Counted from the first letter of the stretch, positions 9,024-18,642 are shown. The stretch is 64,000 nucleotides of DNA from Williamsia muralis (GCF_002735905.1 NZ_PEBD01000004.1:558001-622000); one strand, 5' to 3'. The notes: generated from the sequence alone by a model not told the origin. Program-made: numbers and translations.

Positions 9024-9885
9024 CCAGACGTCGGGCACCGACGCTCGTCGGCTGCCTCCGGCAATCGCCGATTATCGGACAGTCCGGGCGCTCGGTGCGG
9101 GCAGCCACGGTACGTGTTATCTGGCGGTGCCTCCGGCCCGGCTGCAACTGGACGTCGATCACGTTGCGCTGAAGGTGTTTTCGAACCCCTGCGGTGAGGA
9201 CGCCTTTCATCGTGGTGTGCGCGAACTCCGCAGTTTCGCCGCTGTACGGTCCCCGCATCTGGTGCATCTGTACGAAGCGGCTCTGGGTGACCTCTTCATG
9301 TACGCGATGGACTACTTCCCGGGTGGGTCGATGGCGGCCCCATCGATGCCGCTGCAGCGTGACCAGGCACTCGCCGTGCTCGAATGCGCGGCCAGGGGGG
9401 CACACGACATGCACGAGGCCGGGTTGGTCCATTCCGACATCAAACCGGCGAACGTGTTGATCGCGGGAGGTGATGGCGCCGGTACCACGGCATCACCGGC
9501 AGGAGTACTGTCCGATCTGGGTCTGGCCCGGGTGATCACCGCGGCGACCGCGGTCACCGGCATCGGGTCGTCCGCTTCACTCGAATATGCCGACCCCGAC
9601 ACCCTTGTCGGCCAAACACCTTCGCGGGCAACGGATATCTGGGCTCTGGGAGCGACGATCCACCGCACGCTGACCGGTGAAGGCCTCTACGGTGAACTGC
9701 CCGACATGCAGCCGCTGGTGGCGATCCGCACGGTGCAGTCCACCAAACCCAGGATCAGTCCGACACTTTCACCGGCTGAACGCGACCTGGTGTCGGAATG
9801 CCTTGCCCCGCACAGTGATCGGTTCAGGACGGCTGCAGAACTGGCCGACCGGATCTCCGAGGTGCGGCGAACTGCACCCCGGTAG
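9013..9885 (+). CDS. Soluble serine/threonine protein kinase-like protein
   Basis: 290 residues consisting almost only of a protein-kinase fold: glycine loop LGAGSHGTCYLA, Lys54 in VALKVF, catalytic loop HSDIKPAN (Asp142) and metal-binding DLG (168-170). HSD and DLG replace the usual HRD and DFG, but the key Lys, Asp, Asn and Asp are kept, so activity is plausible. There is no membrane helix or sensor domain, unlike most mycobacterial Pkn proteins. The ATG at 9013 has GGAGGA at 9001-9006 and lies inside the FHA gene. Its stop is 6 bp from the stop of convergent phoU. Likely substrates or partners are the FHA protein and perhaps the Pst/PhoU system (inference). Confidence 0.82.
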   Translation: MFVDQTSGTDARRLPPAIADYRTVRALGAGSHGTCYLAVPPARLQLDVDHVALKVFSNPCGEDAFHRGVRELRSFAAVRSPHLVHLYEAALGDLFMYAMDYFPGGSMAAPSMPLQRDQALAVLECAARGAHDMHEAGLVHSDIKPANVLIAGGDGAGTTASPAGVLSDLGLARVITAATAVTGIGSSASLEYADPDTLVGQTPSRATDIWALGATIHRTLTGEGLYGELPDMQPLVAIRTVQSTKPRISPTLSPAERDLVSECLAPHSDRFRTAAELADRISEVRRTAPR

Positions 9886-9891
9886 AAGCCA

Positions 9892-10551
9892 CTAGACCTC
9901 GGTGAACTGTTCCGGGGTCTGTCCCGTCGCCTGGAACACCACGCGACGTCCGATGAGCACAGCGTGGTCGGAGAAGCGCTCGTAGTACCGGCCGAGCAAC
10001 GTGACGTCCACTGCGGCGGCGACGCCGTGACGCCACTCGCGGTCCATCAGCACCGTGAACAGATGGCGGTGGAGGTCGTCCATCGCGTCGTCGTCGTCCT
10101 GCAGCTTGAGCGCGTCCTCGGGGTTCTGGCTGGTGAGGACCTCACGCGCGTTGGTCGCCATGGTGATGGCGAGCCGGCCCATTTCGGCGAAGTAACCGTT
10201 GACCTCTTCGGGCAGCGCTTTGGCGGGGTGGCGACGGCGAGCGACCTTGGCGACGTGCAGCGCAAGCGCACCCATGCGGTCGATGTCGGCGACGATCTGG
10301 AATCCACTCACGATCGAACGCAGATCGCCGGCGACCGGCGCCTGCAACGCGAGGAGGGCGAATGCCCGTTCTTCGGCTTGCGTCGACAACTGCGTCAACT
10401 GCTCGTGGTCGCCGATCACCGACTCGGCGACCGCGAGATCGGCTTGGAGCAGGGCCTGGGTGGATCGCTCCATCGCAATCCCGGCCAACGCACACATTTG
10501 TCCCAGAACTCCGTTGAGTTCGGCCATCTGCTCAATGTAGGCACTACGCAT
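9892..10551 (-). CDS. phoU: Phosphate signalling regulator PhoU
   Basis: 219-residue, all-helical protein with two PhoU repeats. E/D-rich metal-binding motifs are typical of the family ([17 protein letters not shown] and [16 protein letters not shown]). It links PstSCAB activity to the SenX3/RegX3-type two-component system and represses the pho regulon when phosphate is ample. It is the counterpart of phoY2 (Rv0821c). It is transcribed against pstSCAB from its own promoter, and a two-unit PHO box lies 40 bp before the ATG. Confidence 0.93.
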   Translation of the reverse strand: MRSAYIEQMAELNGVLGQMCALAGIAMERSTQALLQADLAVAESVIGDHEQLTQLSTQAEERAFALLALQAPVAGDLRSIVSGFQIVADIDRMGALALHVAKVARRRHPAKALPEEVNGYFAEMGRLAITMATNAREVLTSQNPEDALKLQDDDDAMDDLHRHLFTVLMDREWRHGVAAAVDVTLLGRYYERFSDHAVLIGRRVVFQATGQTPEQFTEV

Positions 10552-10590
10552 GAGCCAACGGTACTGCCACGATCGGTGGGAATGGTGGTC

Positions 10591-10612
10591 AGGTGGTGAA
10601 CTGCGAATGAAC
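10591..10612 (-). promoter_or_regulatory. PHO box upstream of phoU
   Basis: On the minus strand two adjacent 11-bp units, GTTCATTCGCA (10612-10602) and GTTCACCACCT (10601-10591), match the GTTCA-type direct-repeat pattern in front of pstS. They end 40 bp before the phoU start, implying phosphate-starvation control of phoU itself. Confidence 0.7.
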
Positions 10613-10650
10613 GAGTGGCACAGGCTCGATGTCGGCGTCGTCGGTCCGAC

Positions 10651-12864
10651 TCATGCGCAGGTCGTATCCCCGGCGTTCGTGACCGTGAGGTCGTTGGGCA
10701 ACTCGTCTGTTCCCGACTCGCGAGGCAGTTCGGCGACGGTGATCTGGCCCCCGGCGAGAACCGGCGACCCCAGGTTCCCGCTGTAGTCGCTGCCGACGAT
10801 GACCTCGATGCCCGACTGCACGGTGTTGTCCGCCTGGATGCTCGCCCCGGGGAACAACTGTGCAACCGTGGCCGCCGCAGCCTGTTGCCCCTCGCCGTAC
10901 CGGACGACGGTGTCGGTGCGGTTCTCGGAGGCGTCGGCAACACCCTGGACGCCGAAGCCCTGATTGGCCAGACTCTCGGCGATGCCGGTGGCGACTCCGG
11001 CGGTACCGGTGCCGTTGAGCACCCGCATGCTCACCGAGTACGGATCGAGCGCGCTGACGGTGACGTCTGCCGACCGCGAGGTTGTCGAAGAAGTTGTTGT
11101 GCTGGTTGTTGTTCCGGCCGGTTTCTCTTCCTTCTCCCCGGGCAGCGGTTCGTCGTTGATGATCGCGTCGAAGATTGCGCGGATGTCGGCATCGCGGGGG
11201 ATCTCGTTGCCCGAGCCGTCTTCGGCCGTGCCCGAGGTGGGGACGGTGAGGAAGGTGACGCGGCCGGCGTCGAGCCCCTGCATCGACTGGGCCAATTGGA
11301 GCAGGTCGTCGGTGTCCACCTGATCGACGAAGCTGTTCTGGATGAAGGTGTCGACGATGCCGTTGAGCGTCGCAGGATTGGACAAGACCTTGCTGGAGAG
11401 CGCTCCGCGCAATAGCGACGAGAGGAACAGCTGCTGGCGTTTGATGCGCCCGTAGTCACCGTTGCCCTCGGTGTCGATGGTGCGGGCGCGCACGTAGTTG
11501 AGGGCAGCTTTACCGCGGACCTTCTGCTTACCGGGCTTGGTGAGGATGGGGCCCAGCTCGAAATCGTTGAGCGGGACCGGCGAGCAGACCTCGACACCAC
11601 CGATCTTGTTCACGACCTTTTCGAAACCCGAGAAGTCCATCGCGATGAAGTGGTTGATGTTCAGGCCGCTGATCGCGGTGAGTGTGTCGACGATGCACTT
11701 GGGGCCGCCGTCGCCGTAGGCGGTGTTGAGCTTGGCGCCCGTCTCGGCGGGCACGATCTGGCCGGTGTATTCGCCTTTGTCGTTGTCCCAGGTTGTGCAC
11801 TCGGGGCGGTTGATCTGCAGGTCCCGGGGGAAACTCACCGCGACCACGCGGCTGCGGTCGGCCGGGATGTTCACGAGGATCACTGTGTCCGACCTGGCAC
11901 CGCCGGCGTCTTCGGTGGTACCGGCGCCGATCTGCCCGTTCTTTCCCGACCGGGTGTCGGTGCCGACGATCAAGTAGGTTTCGTCGCCGGTCTGCAGTTC
12001 TTTGCCACGGATCTCGCTGTTGTCCGGGTTGACGGCATCGACGATGTTCCAGTTGCCGTCCTTGACCTTCTGATAGCCCCACACCGCGCCGGTGCCCAGG
12101 AGTGTCATGACGCAGGCGAGAGCGAGGAGGACCCGGCCACCCATCCGGGCATTTCTGGTCAGCGCCGCTCGGTCGCGTCCTTTTGGCGCCGCGGCATGTC
12201 GGCGGCCACGGGCCGTACCCGCGCCGGATTCGGGAACCACCGCCGGCTGCACACGGTCGGCCACGCTGTCGTGCGACGGGTTCGGATCCGGCTCGCGATC
12301 GGCGGCCAGGTAGACGGGTGGACCGTCCTTGGCGGCCGGGATGACCTCTGTCTGGGAGTCGTCGTCGTCCCGTTGCGGAGGGTCGGTGCGCGCGAAGGGA
12401 TGGCTCGGCTGGGTCGCAGGCGGGGAGGGCGGCCCACCGGCCTGGGTGCGGCTATCGCGTGGGTCGGGATCGGACGGCGGCCCCGGATCCACCGCACGGC
12501 TGATGGTCTCGGTGGGGGCATCGGCGGGGCGGACGCGGCGCGGGCGCGGCGGCGGAACCGACGGTCCGTCGGACGGAGGTGCCGGGGACCGGTCGGTCGA
12601 GGATCGGGGTTCGCCGACCGGCGGCTGCGACGGCACGTCGGATGCGGCACGAGACGAAGGCGATGGTGCGGCGCGTCCGGACGAGCCGGCGGCATTCATC
12701 CGATTGAGGAGTTCCTGGACCGTCAATCGGCCCGCGGCGTCGCGGGGCAGTTCCCGAGCGGGGGGCTCGCGGAGTACCTCATCCGATGGCGCGCCGAGCT
12801 GGCGGCGAATCAGATCGCGGCGTTCCTCGGGTGTGCGTCCCCGGAGCTCGTCGTCGCTGCTCAC
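10651..12864 (-). CDS. LytR-CpsA-Psr (LCP) family cell-wall ligase
   Basis: 737 residues. Residues 1-240 are a disordered proline/arginine-rich cytoplasmic region. A membrane helix at about 245-264 (VLLALACVMTLLGTGAVWGY) is followed by an extracellular LCP domain (about 292-470, including GTDTRSG and a conserved SFPRDL) and, after a Thr/Ser-rich linker, a LytR_C domain (about 607-700). LCP enzymes move arabinogalactan or similar polymers from a lipid carrier to peptidoglycan. Position matches Rv0822c. The ATG at 12864 follows GAAGGAA. The cytoplasmic segment GRLTVQELLNRM near residue 45 looks like a conserved short motif that could bind a partner (inference). Confidence 0.9.
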   Translation of the reverse strand: MSSDDELRGRTPEERRDLIRRQLGAPSDEVLREPPARELPRDAAGRLTVQELLNRMNAAGSSGRAAPSPSSRAASDVPSQPPVGEPRSSTDRSPAPPSDGPSVPPPRPRRVRPADAPTETISRAVDPGPPSDPDPRDSRTQAGGPPSPPATQPSHPFARTDPPQRDDDDSQTEVIPAAKDGPPVYLAADREPDPNPSHDSVADRVQPAVVPESGAGTARGRRHAAAPKGRDRAALTRNARMGGRVLLALACVMTLLGTGAVWGYQKVKDGNWNIVDAVNPDNSEIRGKELQTGDETYLIVGTDTRSGKNGQIGAGTTEDAGGARSDTVILVNIPADRSRVVAVSFPRDLQINRPECTTWDNDKGEYTGQIVPAETGAKLNTAYGDGGPKCIVDTLTAISGLNINHFIAMDFSGFEKVVNKIGGVEVCSPVPLNDFELGPILTKPGKQKVRGKAALNYVRARTIDTEGNGDYGRIKRQQLFLSSLLRGALSSKVLSNPATLNGIVDTFIQNSFVDQVDTDDLLQLAQSMQGLDAGRVTFLTVPTSGTAEDGSGNEIPRDADIRAIFDAIINDEPLPGEKEEKPAGTTTSTTTSSTTSRSADVTVSALDPYSVSMRVLNGTGTAGVATGIAESLANQGFGVQGVADASENRTDTVVRYGEGQQAAAATVAQLFPGASIQADNTVQSGIEVIVGSDYSGNLGSPVLAGGQITVAELPRESGTDELPNDLTVTNAGDTTCA

Positions 12865-13063
12865 TCATGTTCCTTCGGACTTCTGGGCACCGGGCTGTAT
12901 CTCAGGCCCGTCGAAAACATGTCGGCCGGGCAGGCGCGTTCACGATGATACTGGCCGAACCTGTATGTGCCTCGTCGCCGAGCGTTCGTCGGCCGTTGTT
13001 CTTGTGTTCGAGTTCGGCAGTGTGAAACCGAGCTTTCTGGATCCGGTATTTCTACTGGTGGGG

Positions 13064-14236
13064 CTATCCGCCGGAATGCATGACCTCGGCGCCGTCGGGA
13101 ACGCAGTCGTCGTCCGGATCGTCGAGCCAGCCGTGGGGGAGGGCCACGGCCGACGGCGACCCCTGCCGTCCGCGAGGACCGTGGCCGTCGCGGGGAAAGG
13201 GCACGTCAGCGGGTAATTGGCCCACCATGTCGGCAAGTTGATCGACGGTCTCGACCAGGGCCATGTCGCGGCGCAACTCCGAGCCGACGGGGAAACCACG
13301 TAGATACCAGGCAACGTGCTTGCGGATTTCCCGCATGCCCTTGAACTCGCCGTGGTGGTCGGCGAGCAGCTGTCCGTGCCGGACGATGATCTGCGCCACT
13401 TCGCCGAGCGTGGGGGCCGCCGGGGCGGGCAGTCCGTTCAATTCAGCGCTCAGTTCGGAGAACAGCCATGGCCGACCGAGGCATCCACGACCGATGACCA
13501 CGCCGTCGCAGCCGGTCTGATTCATCATCCGGGTGGCGTCGGCGGGCTCGAAGATGTCGCCGTTGCCGAGGACGGGCACGTCGGTCACGTGCTCCTTGAG
13601 TCGTGCGATCTCGTCCCAGTCGGCGCTCCCGGAATAGCGTTGCGAGGCCGTACGAGCATGCAGCGCAACAGCTTTCGCGCCCTCGGCGGCGGCGATCCGA
13701 CCGGCGTCGAGGTGGGTGTGGTGCTCGTCGTCGATTCCGATGCGGAACTTGACGGTGACGGGGATGTCGGTGCCCTCGGTGGCGCGGACGGCGGCGGCGA
13801 CGATGTTGGCGAACAGACGGCGCTTGTAGGGGATGGCCGAGCCGCCGCCCTTGCGGGTCACCTTCGGCACCGGGCAGCCGAAGTTCATGTCGATGTGGTC
13901 GGCGAGGTTCTCGTCGACGATCATCTTGGCCGCGGCATAGGTGTACTCGGGGTCGACCGTATAGAGCTGCATCGACCGCGGGTTCTCTTCCGGGGCGAAC
14001 GTGGTCATGTGCATGGTCACCGGGTGACGCTCCACCAGGGCGCGGGCGGTGACCATCTCACAGACGTAGAGACCGGCAACCGTGCCGGTCCGGGCGAGCT
14101 CGAGTTCGCGGCACAGTGTGCGGAAGGCAACGTTGGTCACCCCGGCCATCGGAGCCAGGACCACCGGGCTGGAGAGCTCGATGGATCCGATGGACAGTGC
14201 CGGGGTGGTGCGGGTGTCTGGCAGCAGAGCGGTCAG
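13064..14236 (-). CDS. dusB: tRNA-dihydrouridine synthase (Dus family)
   Basis: FMN-dependent enzyme that reduces uridine to dihydrouridine in tRNA D-loops. It contains PVVLAPMAGVTN, the catalytic-region DHIDMNFGCPVPKV, HARTASQRYSG and GDIFEPADA. Homology to Rv0823c extends upstream of the first conventional start (GTG 14164) with PALSIGSIELSSP, so the gene probably begins earlier. No ATG or GTG is available there. A CTG at 14236 sits 7 nt after AAAGG and gives 390 residues; this start is inference, and CTG 14227/14224 are alternatives. The upstream desA1 stop is 26 bp away, so co-transcription is likely. Confidence 0.9.
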   Translation of the reverse strand: MTALLPDTRTTPALSIGSIELSSPVVLAPMAGVTNVAFRTLCRELELARTGTVAGLYVCEMVTARALVERHPVTMHMTTFAPEENPRSMQLYTVDPEYTYAAAKMIVDENLADHIDMNFGCPVPKVTRKGGGSAIPYKRRLFANIVAAAVRATEGTDIPVTVKFRIGIDDEHHTHLDAGRIAAAEGAKAVALHARTASQRYSGSADWDEIARLKEHVTDVPVLGNGDIFEPADATRMMNQTGCDGVVIGRGCLGRPWLFSELSAELNGLPAPAAPTLGEVAQIIVRHGQLLADHHGEFKGMREIRKHVAWYLRGFPVGSELRRDMALVETVDQLADMVGQLPADVPFPRDGHGPRGRQGSPSAVALPHGWLDDPDDDCVPDGAEVMHSGG

Positions 14237-14262
14237 GATCTGGCCTTTCCGAGAAATCGCCG

Positions 14263-15255
14263 CTAGGAGGCGGCGCGGGCCTTTTCGCGCTTGGCCGCTT
14301 CGCGAGCGAGGGCGCGGTCACGCATCTCTTCGAACTTGATGGTGTCTGCGGCCAGCTTGTCGAGGAATGCGGCCAGCTCTTCACGGGTCTTCTCGCCCTC
14401 GGCGCTGAAGTCCTCGCGCTCGAAGATGTTCCACTTGCGCAGAACGGGCTGGATGACCTCTTCGAGGTGCTGGCGCAGGTCGTAGATGCCGTGCTTGGCC
14501 ATGAGGACGCCGTTGCGACGGAAGTTCGGCATACCGAGGCCGGGCATCTGGAAGTTGGAGACCACTTCGTAGATCGCGCGGATGGTCTGGTCGGGTGAGA
14601 TGTCGAGGCCGGCGCCGCAGATGTTGCGGTAGAAAACCATGTGCAGGTTCTCGTCGGCGGCGATGCGCTGGAGCATGCGGTCGGCGATCGGGTCGTTGCA
14701 CGCCTTGCCGGTGTTGCGGTGCGAGACACGCGTCGCGAGTTCCTGGAAGGTCACATACGCCACCGAACGCAGCAGTCCGGCGCTGGTTTCTCCGAGCTCT
14801 TCGGCTCGCTTACCCGCGGTGGCGAGTGAGGAGAAACCGTTGGTCATGTGGATCATGCGGGCTTCTTCGAGCGCGACGGGGTCGACGCCGCGGGTGACCA
14901 CGAGGTAGTCGCGCATCGCGATGCCGTGGCGGTTCTCTTCGGCGGTCCAGCGTCCGACCCAATGGCCCCACGCGTCGTCCATCGAGAAGTTCTCCGCGAT
15001 CTCGCGGTGATACGACGGCAGGTTGTCCTCGGTCAGGAGGTTGGTGACCATCGCGGCCTTGGCCACGTCGTCGAGCCTCGACTGCTCCGGATCCCAGTCG
15101 ACACCACCGAGAGCCGCGAAGTTCTGCCCTTCGTCCCAGGGGACGTAGTCATGCGGGTTCCAGTCCTTGGCAAGGCGCAGATGGCGATTGACGTTTTCCT
15201 CGGCCACCGGCTCCAGTTCTTTCAAGAGCTCCAGTTGAGTCAACTCGCGGGCCAT
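14263..15255 (-). CDS. desA1: Acyl-ACP desaturase DesA1
   Basis: 330-residue soluble, ferritin-like di-iron desaturase. Iron-ligand motifs EENRHG and DENLHM are both present. In mycobacteria DesA1 (Rv0824c) is essential and introduces a double bond in the meromycolate chain; the same role in mycolic-acid synthesis is expected here. The ATG at 15255 has GGAGGA at a good distance. Confidence 0.92.
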   Translation of the reverse strand: MARELTQLELLKELEPVAEENVNRHLRLAKDWNPHDYVPWDEGQNFAALGGVDWDPEQSRLDDVAKAAMVTNLLTEDNLPSYHREIAENFSMDDAWGHWVGRWTAEENRHGIAMRDYLVVTRGVDPVALEEARMIHMTNGFSSLATAGKRAEELGETSAGLLRSVAYVTFQELATRVSHRNTGKACNDPIADRMLQRIAADENLHMVFYRNICGAGLDISPDQTIRAIYEVVSNFQMPGLGMPNFRRNGVLMAKHGIYDLRQHLEEVIQPVLRKWNIFEREDFSAEGEKTREELAAFLDKLAADTIKFEEMRDRALAREAAKREKARAAS

Positions 15256-15514
15256 TAGTTATTCCTCCAAGAACGGCTAGGCGTGATAAGGGTCCAGGCT
15301 ACGGGAACGCACTACCGCCACCCAAGTCCTTCGCGCCGGCGCAAAGGTGTGTCGAAACCCTCGCGCCACTGAATCGCTGCTGGTCAGTAGTGGCCTGGTT
15401 ACTGCTCGAACTGGGTGCCCCGATGATCCCCGTGTGTGGTGCATCTTACTGACGTGATGCGGATCCGCCCAGAAAAACTGAACTTCGAATCCAATATTGG
15501 TGGCGAGTGATCCT
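15256..15514. other. Non-coding spacer upstream of desA1
   Basis: 259 bp holding the desA1 promoter side and the end of the next minus-strand gene. No recognised operator, RNA or ORF is seen. Confidence 0.5.
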
Positions 15515-16015
15515 TCAGAAGTACTTGCCCACCGTGTCGAGCCATCGCCCGGCCTCGTCGGTCAGGTTCCCCAACTCCTGCGCCTTATGGCACCAGGCTT
15601 TGGCTGCCTGAGCAAACTCCAGCGGGTTGTAGACATCTTCTTCCTTGGACCACAGCCCGTCGCCCGCATACGTCAGGATCGTGATGTTGGTGGCCGTGAA
15701 CAACGAACCGTCGCCGGGGTCGCGCAGGGGATTGTCGATCTCACAGATCACCCGGTCGGTCTCCTCGTCGATCACATGCCACAGTGCCGGGAAGGCGATC
15801 ATGTGACTGCCCGGGAATCGGCCCATGGTCTTGATCACCCAGGTACGAATCTCTTCGCGCCCCTTGAAGGTGCCCATGGCGTGTTCGACGTAGTCGGCAT
15901 CGTCGGTGAACTGCTCGGCCCAGGGGTTCCAGTCGTGGGTTTCGGCAACCTGCTCGACCATCTTCTCGAACCTGGCGAACTCGCTCTCGAGTTCGGCGCG
16001 ACTGAAGCGCCCCAT
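15515..16015 (-). CDS. NTF2-like (SnoaL-type) family protein
   Basis: 166-residue cytosolic protein with the cone-fold pattern of NTF2-like proteins (helical start SRAELESEFARFEKMVEQV, then WAEQFTDDADYVEHAMGTFKGR). Members are often small-molecule isomerases, dehydratases or dimerising domains, and sequence alone does not give the substrate. Its start codon overlaps the stop of the upstream secreted-protein gene by 1 nt, so the two form an operon. Confidence 0.7.
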   Translation of the reverse strand: MGRFSRAELESEFARFEKMVEQVAETHDWNPWAEQFTDDADYVEHAMGTFKGREEIRTWVIKTMGRFPGSHMIAFPALWHVIDEETDRVICEIDNPLRDPGDGSLFTATNITILTYAGDGLWSKEEDVYNPLEFAQAAKAWCHKAQELGNLTDEAGRWLDTVGKYF

Positions 16016-16485
16016 CAGAATCCGTCACCGGGGGCGATGGTGATGGTCGCGTCGATGCGCTGGATCAGGCAATCGGCGTTGAACCGGAAGGTCTCGTCCA
16101 CGGTGGCATCGGCCACATTGAGGCCGCCGACTCCATATGCGAGGTCGTAGATCACCCGCACCGAGTCGCCGCGGCCCGACCACTGTTCGTTGTCCAGCGA
16201 GGTGATGCCGCTGTATTGGAGATGCAGAGCGAGTTCGGCCTTCATCACATCGCCGGAGAACCCGGTCTGCAGCCCGTTCTCGAATCGGACCACGTTGTCG
16301 GCAAGGGGGACGTCGTAGGCGTACGAGGGGTCGACGAGCGCATCGAGGTAGGTCTGGGCGCCGGCCACCCGATCGGCCGCAGTGCATGTTTCGGTGGGTG
16401 CGGCGGAAGCAGCACCCACGCCCGTGGACACTGCGGCGCCCACCGCCGCGACACAGACCAGTACCCGGACAACGTCAGATTTCAT
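16015..16485 (-). CDS. Secreted protein of unknown function
   Basis: 156 residues with a clear signal peptide (VLVCVAAVGAAVSTGVGAAS, cleavage near ASA-AP). The mature part of about 127 residues starts with TCTAADR and has a second Cys near the end (NADCLIQRI), possibly a disulfide. The mature half resembles steroid-isomerase/SnoaL-like secreted domains only weakly. Coupled to the NTF2-like gene. Confidence 0.65.
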   Translation of the reverse strand: MKSDVVRVLVCVAAVGAAVSTGVGAASAAPTETCTAADRVAGAQTYLDALVDPSYAYDVPLADNVVRFENGLQTGFSGDVMKAELALHLQYSGITSLDNEQWSGRGDSVRVIYDLAYGVGGLNVADATVDETFRFNADCLIQRIDATITIAPGDGF

Positions 16486-16641
16486 GGCGCTGAGCGTATT
16501 TGCCGAACAGCGCCACGCGGGCTGTTTTGGCGTGATCGGTCAGACGGTGTAATCGGGCTCCGAGATCTGGTCCGCCCCAGCCGGTGGTGGCTACTATCTG
16601 CTCAGCTCACCGACCGTGGGTGAGAGCTGGAAGGGCATGAG

Positions 16642-18642
16642 ATGAGCGTGGCGATCGGTTCCTATATCGGTGGCTATCAAATTCTGGAGCTGCTCGGCCG
16701 CGGCGGGATGGGTGAGGTGTACAAGGCCCAGCACCCCCGGTTGCCCAGAGCCGATGCCATCAAGTTGCTGAACAACACCTACGGCAGTGACCCCGACACC
16801 CGGGCTCGGTTCGAGCGGGAAGCGGATCTGGTCGCCCCACTCAGTCATCCGAACCTGGTGAACGTGCTGGACCGAGGTACCCACGAGGGTCAGCTGTGGA
16901 TTGCGATGGAGTTCGTGTCGGGTACCGACGCGGCACACATGTTGATCGACGGCCCGCTGCATCCGCGACTTGCGGTGCAGATCATCTCCGAGGTCGCCGA
17001 CGGACTGGACTACGCGCACCGCAAGGGGCTGCTGCACCGCGACGTCAAGCCCGGGAACATCCTGATCACGCCAGGTGCCGATCCGATGACCCCGGATGCG
17101 GTGAAGCTCACCGACTTCGGCATCGCGCGGATGGCGCAGGAGACCGACAGCAGTCTCACGTCGGTGGGGATGACGGTGGGCACGCTGCGGTACAGCGCCC
17201 CTGAACAAATCGGCGGCGAGGAGATCGACCACCGTGCCGACGTGTACGCGCTGGGCTGCACGCTCTACGAGTTGCTGACCGCCACAGCACCTTTCGATGC
17301 CCCCACGAGTCAAGGCCTGATGGCGGCGCACATGTTCAACGCGCCACCGAACCCGGCCGCCGTCAATCCCGCGGTCCCCGCGGCGATGGCTTCGGTGATC
17401 GCACGGGCGATGGCCAAGAAACCCGCTGACCGTTTCGACAGCGCCCGCGAGCTGGCCGATGCCGCACTGGAGGCGCTGCAAGGCGGTGGGGCGCCGCAGA
17501 GCACGCGCGCGCAGAGCGCTTTTGTGCCCATCCCGGTCAAACCCGGTACGCCGCAGACGAACGCCCCGCGGTCAGCAGCTGCCACTACCTTCCCCCCGGC
17601 CGCGACGCCCGGGCCCATGCCGTCGAATCCCTATCAACCGGGACAACATTCATCACCGCAGCACTTCACTCCCCAGCATTCTTCGCCGGGTCAGTCGTCA
17701 CCCGGTCATTCATCAGGCCAGTCGTCGAACCTGAACTCGTCCCCGTATCAATCGAACCCGTATCAGGGGGCGGGCCAGGGATACCCGGGGATGGTGTCGA
17801 GCGGACAACGTCCGGCCTACGCGGGTGCTGGATCCGCGGCGGCCCCGACGCCGAACGGTCCGTGGTCCACCCGCCCTGCGGTGCTCGCCGGGCCGGTGGT
17901 GGTGCTCGCGGTGGTGGTCGGTCTGATCGCCGGCATGCTGATCACCGGCGGCGGCAGTGCGCTGGCCGCGCCGCAGAAGCCCGCAGTCGAATTGGCCGCT
18001 GAGTCCGTGGAAATCAGTTGGTCCGCGGTGGACGGCGCGTCCGAGTACGTTCTGCGGCAGGGTGATTCGGTCATCTATGTCGGGGACAAAACCGAGTATG
18101 CACAACCCATGCCGTTGCCGGGTACGTACTCGTACACGGTGTCGGCGCGATCGGGCGACCGGGATGAATCGTCCGACAGCCCGGCGAGTGACGAGGTCGC
18201 GGTGGCGCAACGGTGGCACGGTCTTGAACAGATGGCGTCCACCTTCGGGGAGATCGTCGGCCCGAGCCCGTTGTCCACCGACACCTTCGGGCAAGAAGCC
18301 TGCTGGGGCGGCACGGGCAGTGTCGACCCGGAGATCCCGAAGACGGGCGTCATCTTCTGCCGCGACGCCGCTGCCACCTACACAGTGCAGCTGCGGCAGT
18401 TCCCGTCTCGCCAGGTCCGTGACGAGTATCTGGACAGTCTCAACTTGAAGACGTCATCGGTGACCACCGATCAGGGCGCCGACGGCACCCTCTATCAGGG
18501 CAACGGCCCGACCAGTGATTGGGCGGGTACCGCGATCCTGGCCTTCGACGACACCGATCGTGAGGTGTACGACTTGAGCGTCACCATGGAGAGCGGCAAA
18601 GACGCCGACGCCGTGGCCCTGCTGGACAGGCTGCCGCTGTGA
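16642..18642 (+). CDS. Transmembrane serine/threonine protein kinase with FN3-like ectodomain
   Basis: 666-residue receptor kinase. The kinase domain covers residues about 11-280 with glycine loop GRGGMGEVY, Lys41, HRD 132-134 and DFG 158-160. A Ser/Gln/Pro-rich linker (285-410) has repeated HSSPQ/QSSPG-like units. The membrane helix is at about 414-436. The ectodomain has an FN3-like part (about 448-525) and a C-terminal domain with two cysteines (EACWGG and FCRDAA). It lacks PASTA repeats, so it is not PknB, and resembles the PknD/E/H class in layout. ATG 16642 follows GGAAGGG. It overlaps the next gene by 4 bp; that product repeats the ectodomain plan. Confidence 0.9.
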   Translation: MSVAIGSYIGGYQILELLGRGGMGEVYKAQHPRLPRADAIKLLNNTYGSDPDTRARFEREADLVAPLSHPNLVNVLDRGTHEGQLWIAMEFVSGTDAAHMLIDGPLHPRLAVQIISEVADGLDYAHRKGLLHRDVKPGNILITPGADPMTPDAVKLTDFGIARMAQETDSSLTSVGMTVGTLRYSAPEQIGGEEIDHRADVYALGCTLYELLTATAPFDAPTSQGLMAAHMFNAPPNPAAVNPAVPAAMASVIARAMAKKPADRFDSARELADAALEALQGGGAPQSTRAQSAFVPIPVKPGTPQTNAPRSAAATTFPPAATPGPMPSNPYQPGQHSSPQHFTPQHSSPGQSSPGHSSGQSSNLNSSPYQSNPYQGAGQGYPGMVSSGQRPAYAGAGSAAAPTPNGPWSTRPAVLAGPVVVLAVVVGLIAGMLITGGGSALAAPQKPAVELAAESVEISWSAVDGASEYVLRQGDSVIYVGDKTEYAQPMPLPGTYSYTVSARSGDRDESSDSPASDEVAVAQRWHGLEQMASTFGEIVGPSPLSTDTFGQEACWGGTGSVDPEIPKTGVIFCRDAAATYTVQLRQFPSRQVRDEYLDSLNLKTSSVTTDQGADGTLYQGNGPTSDWAGTAILAFDDTDREVYDLSVTMESGKDADAVALLDRLPL

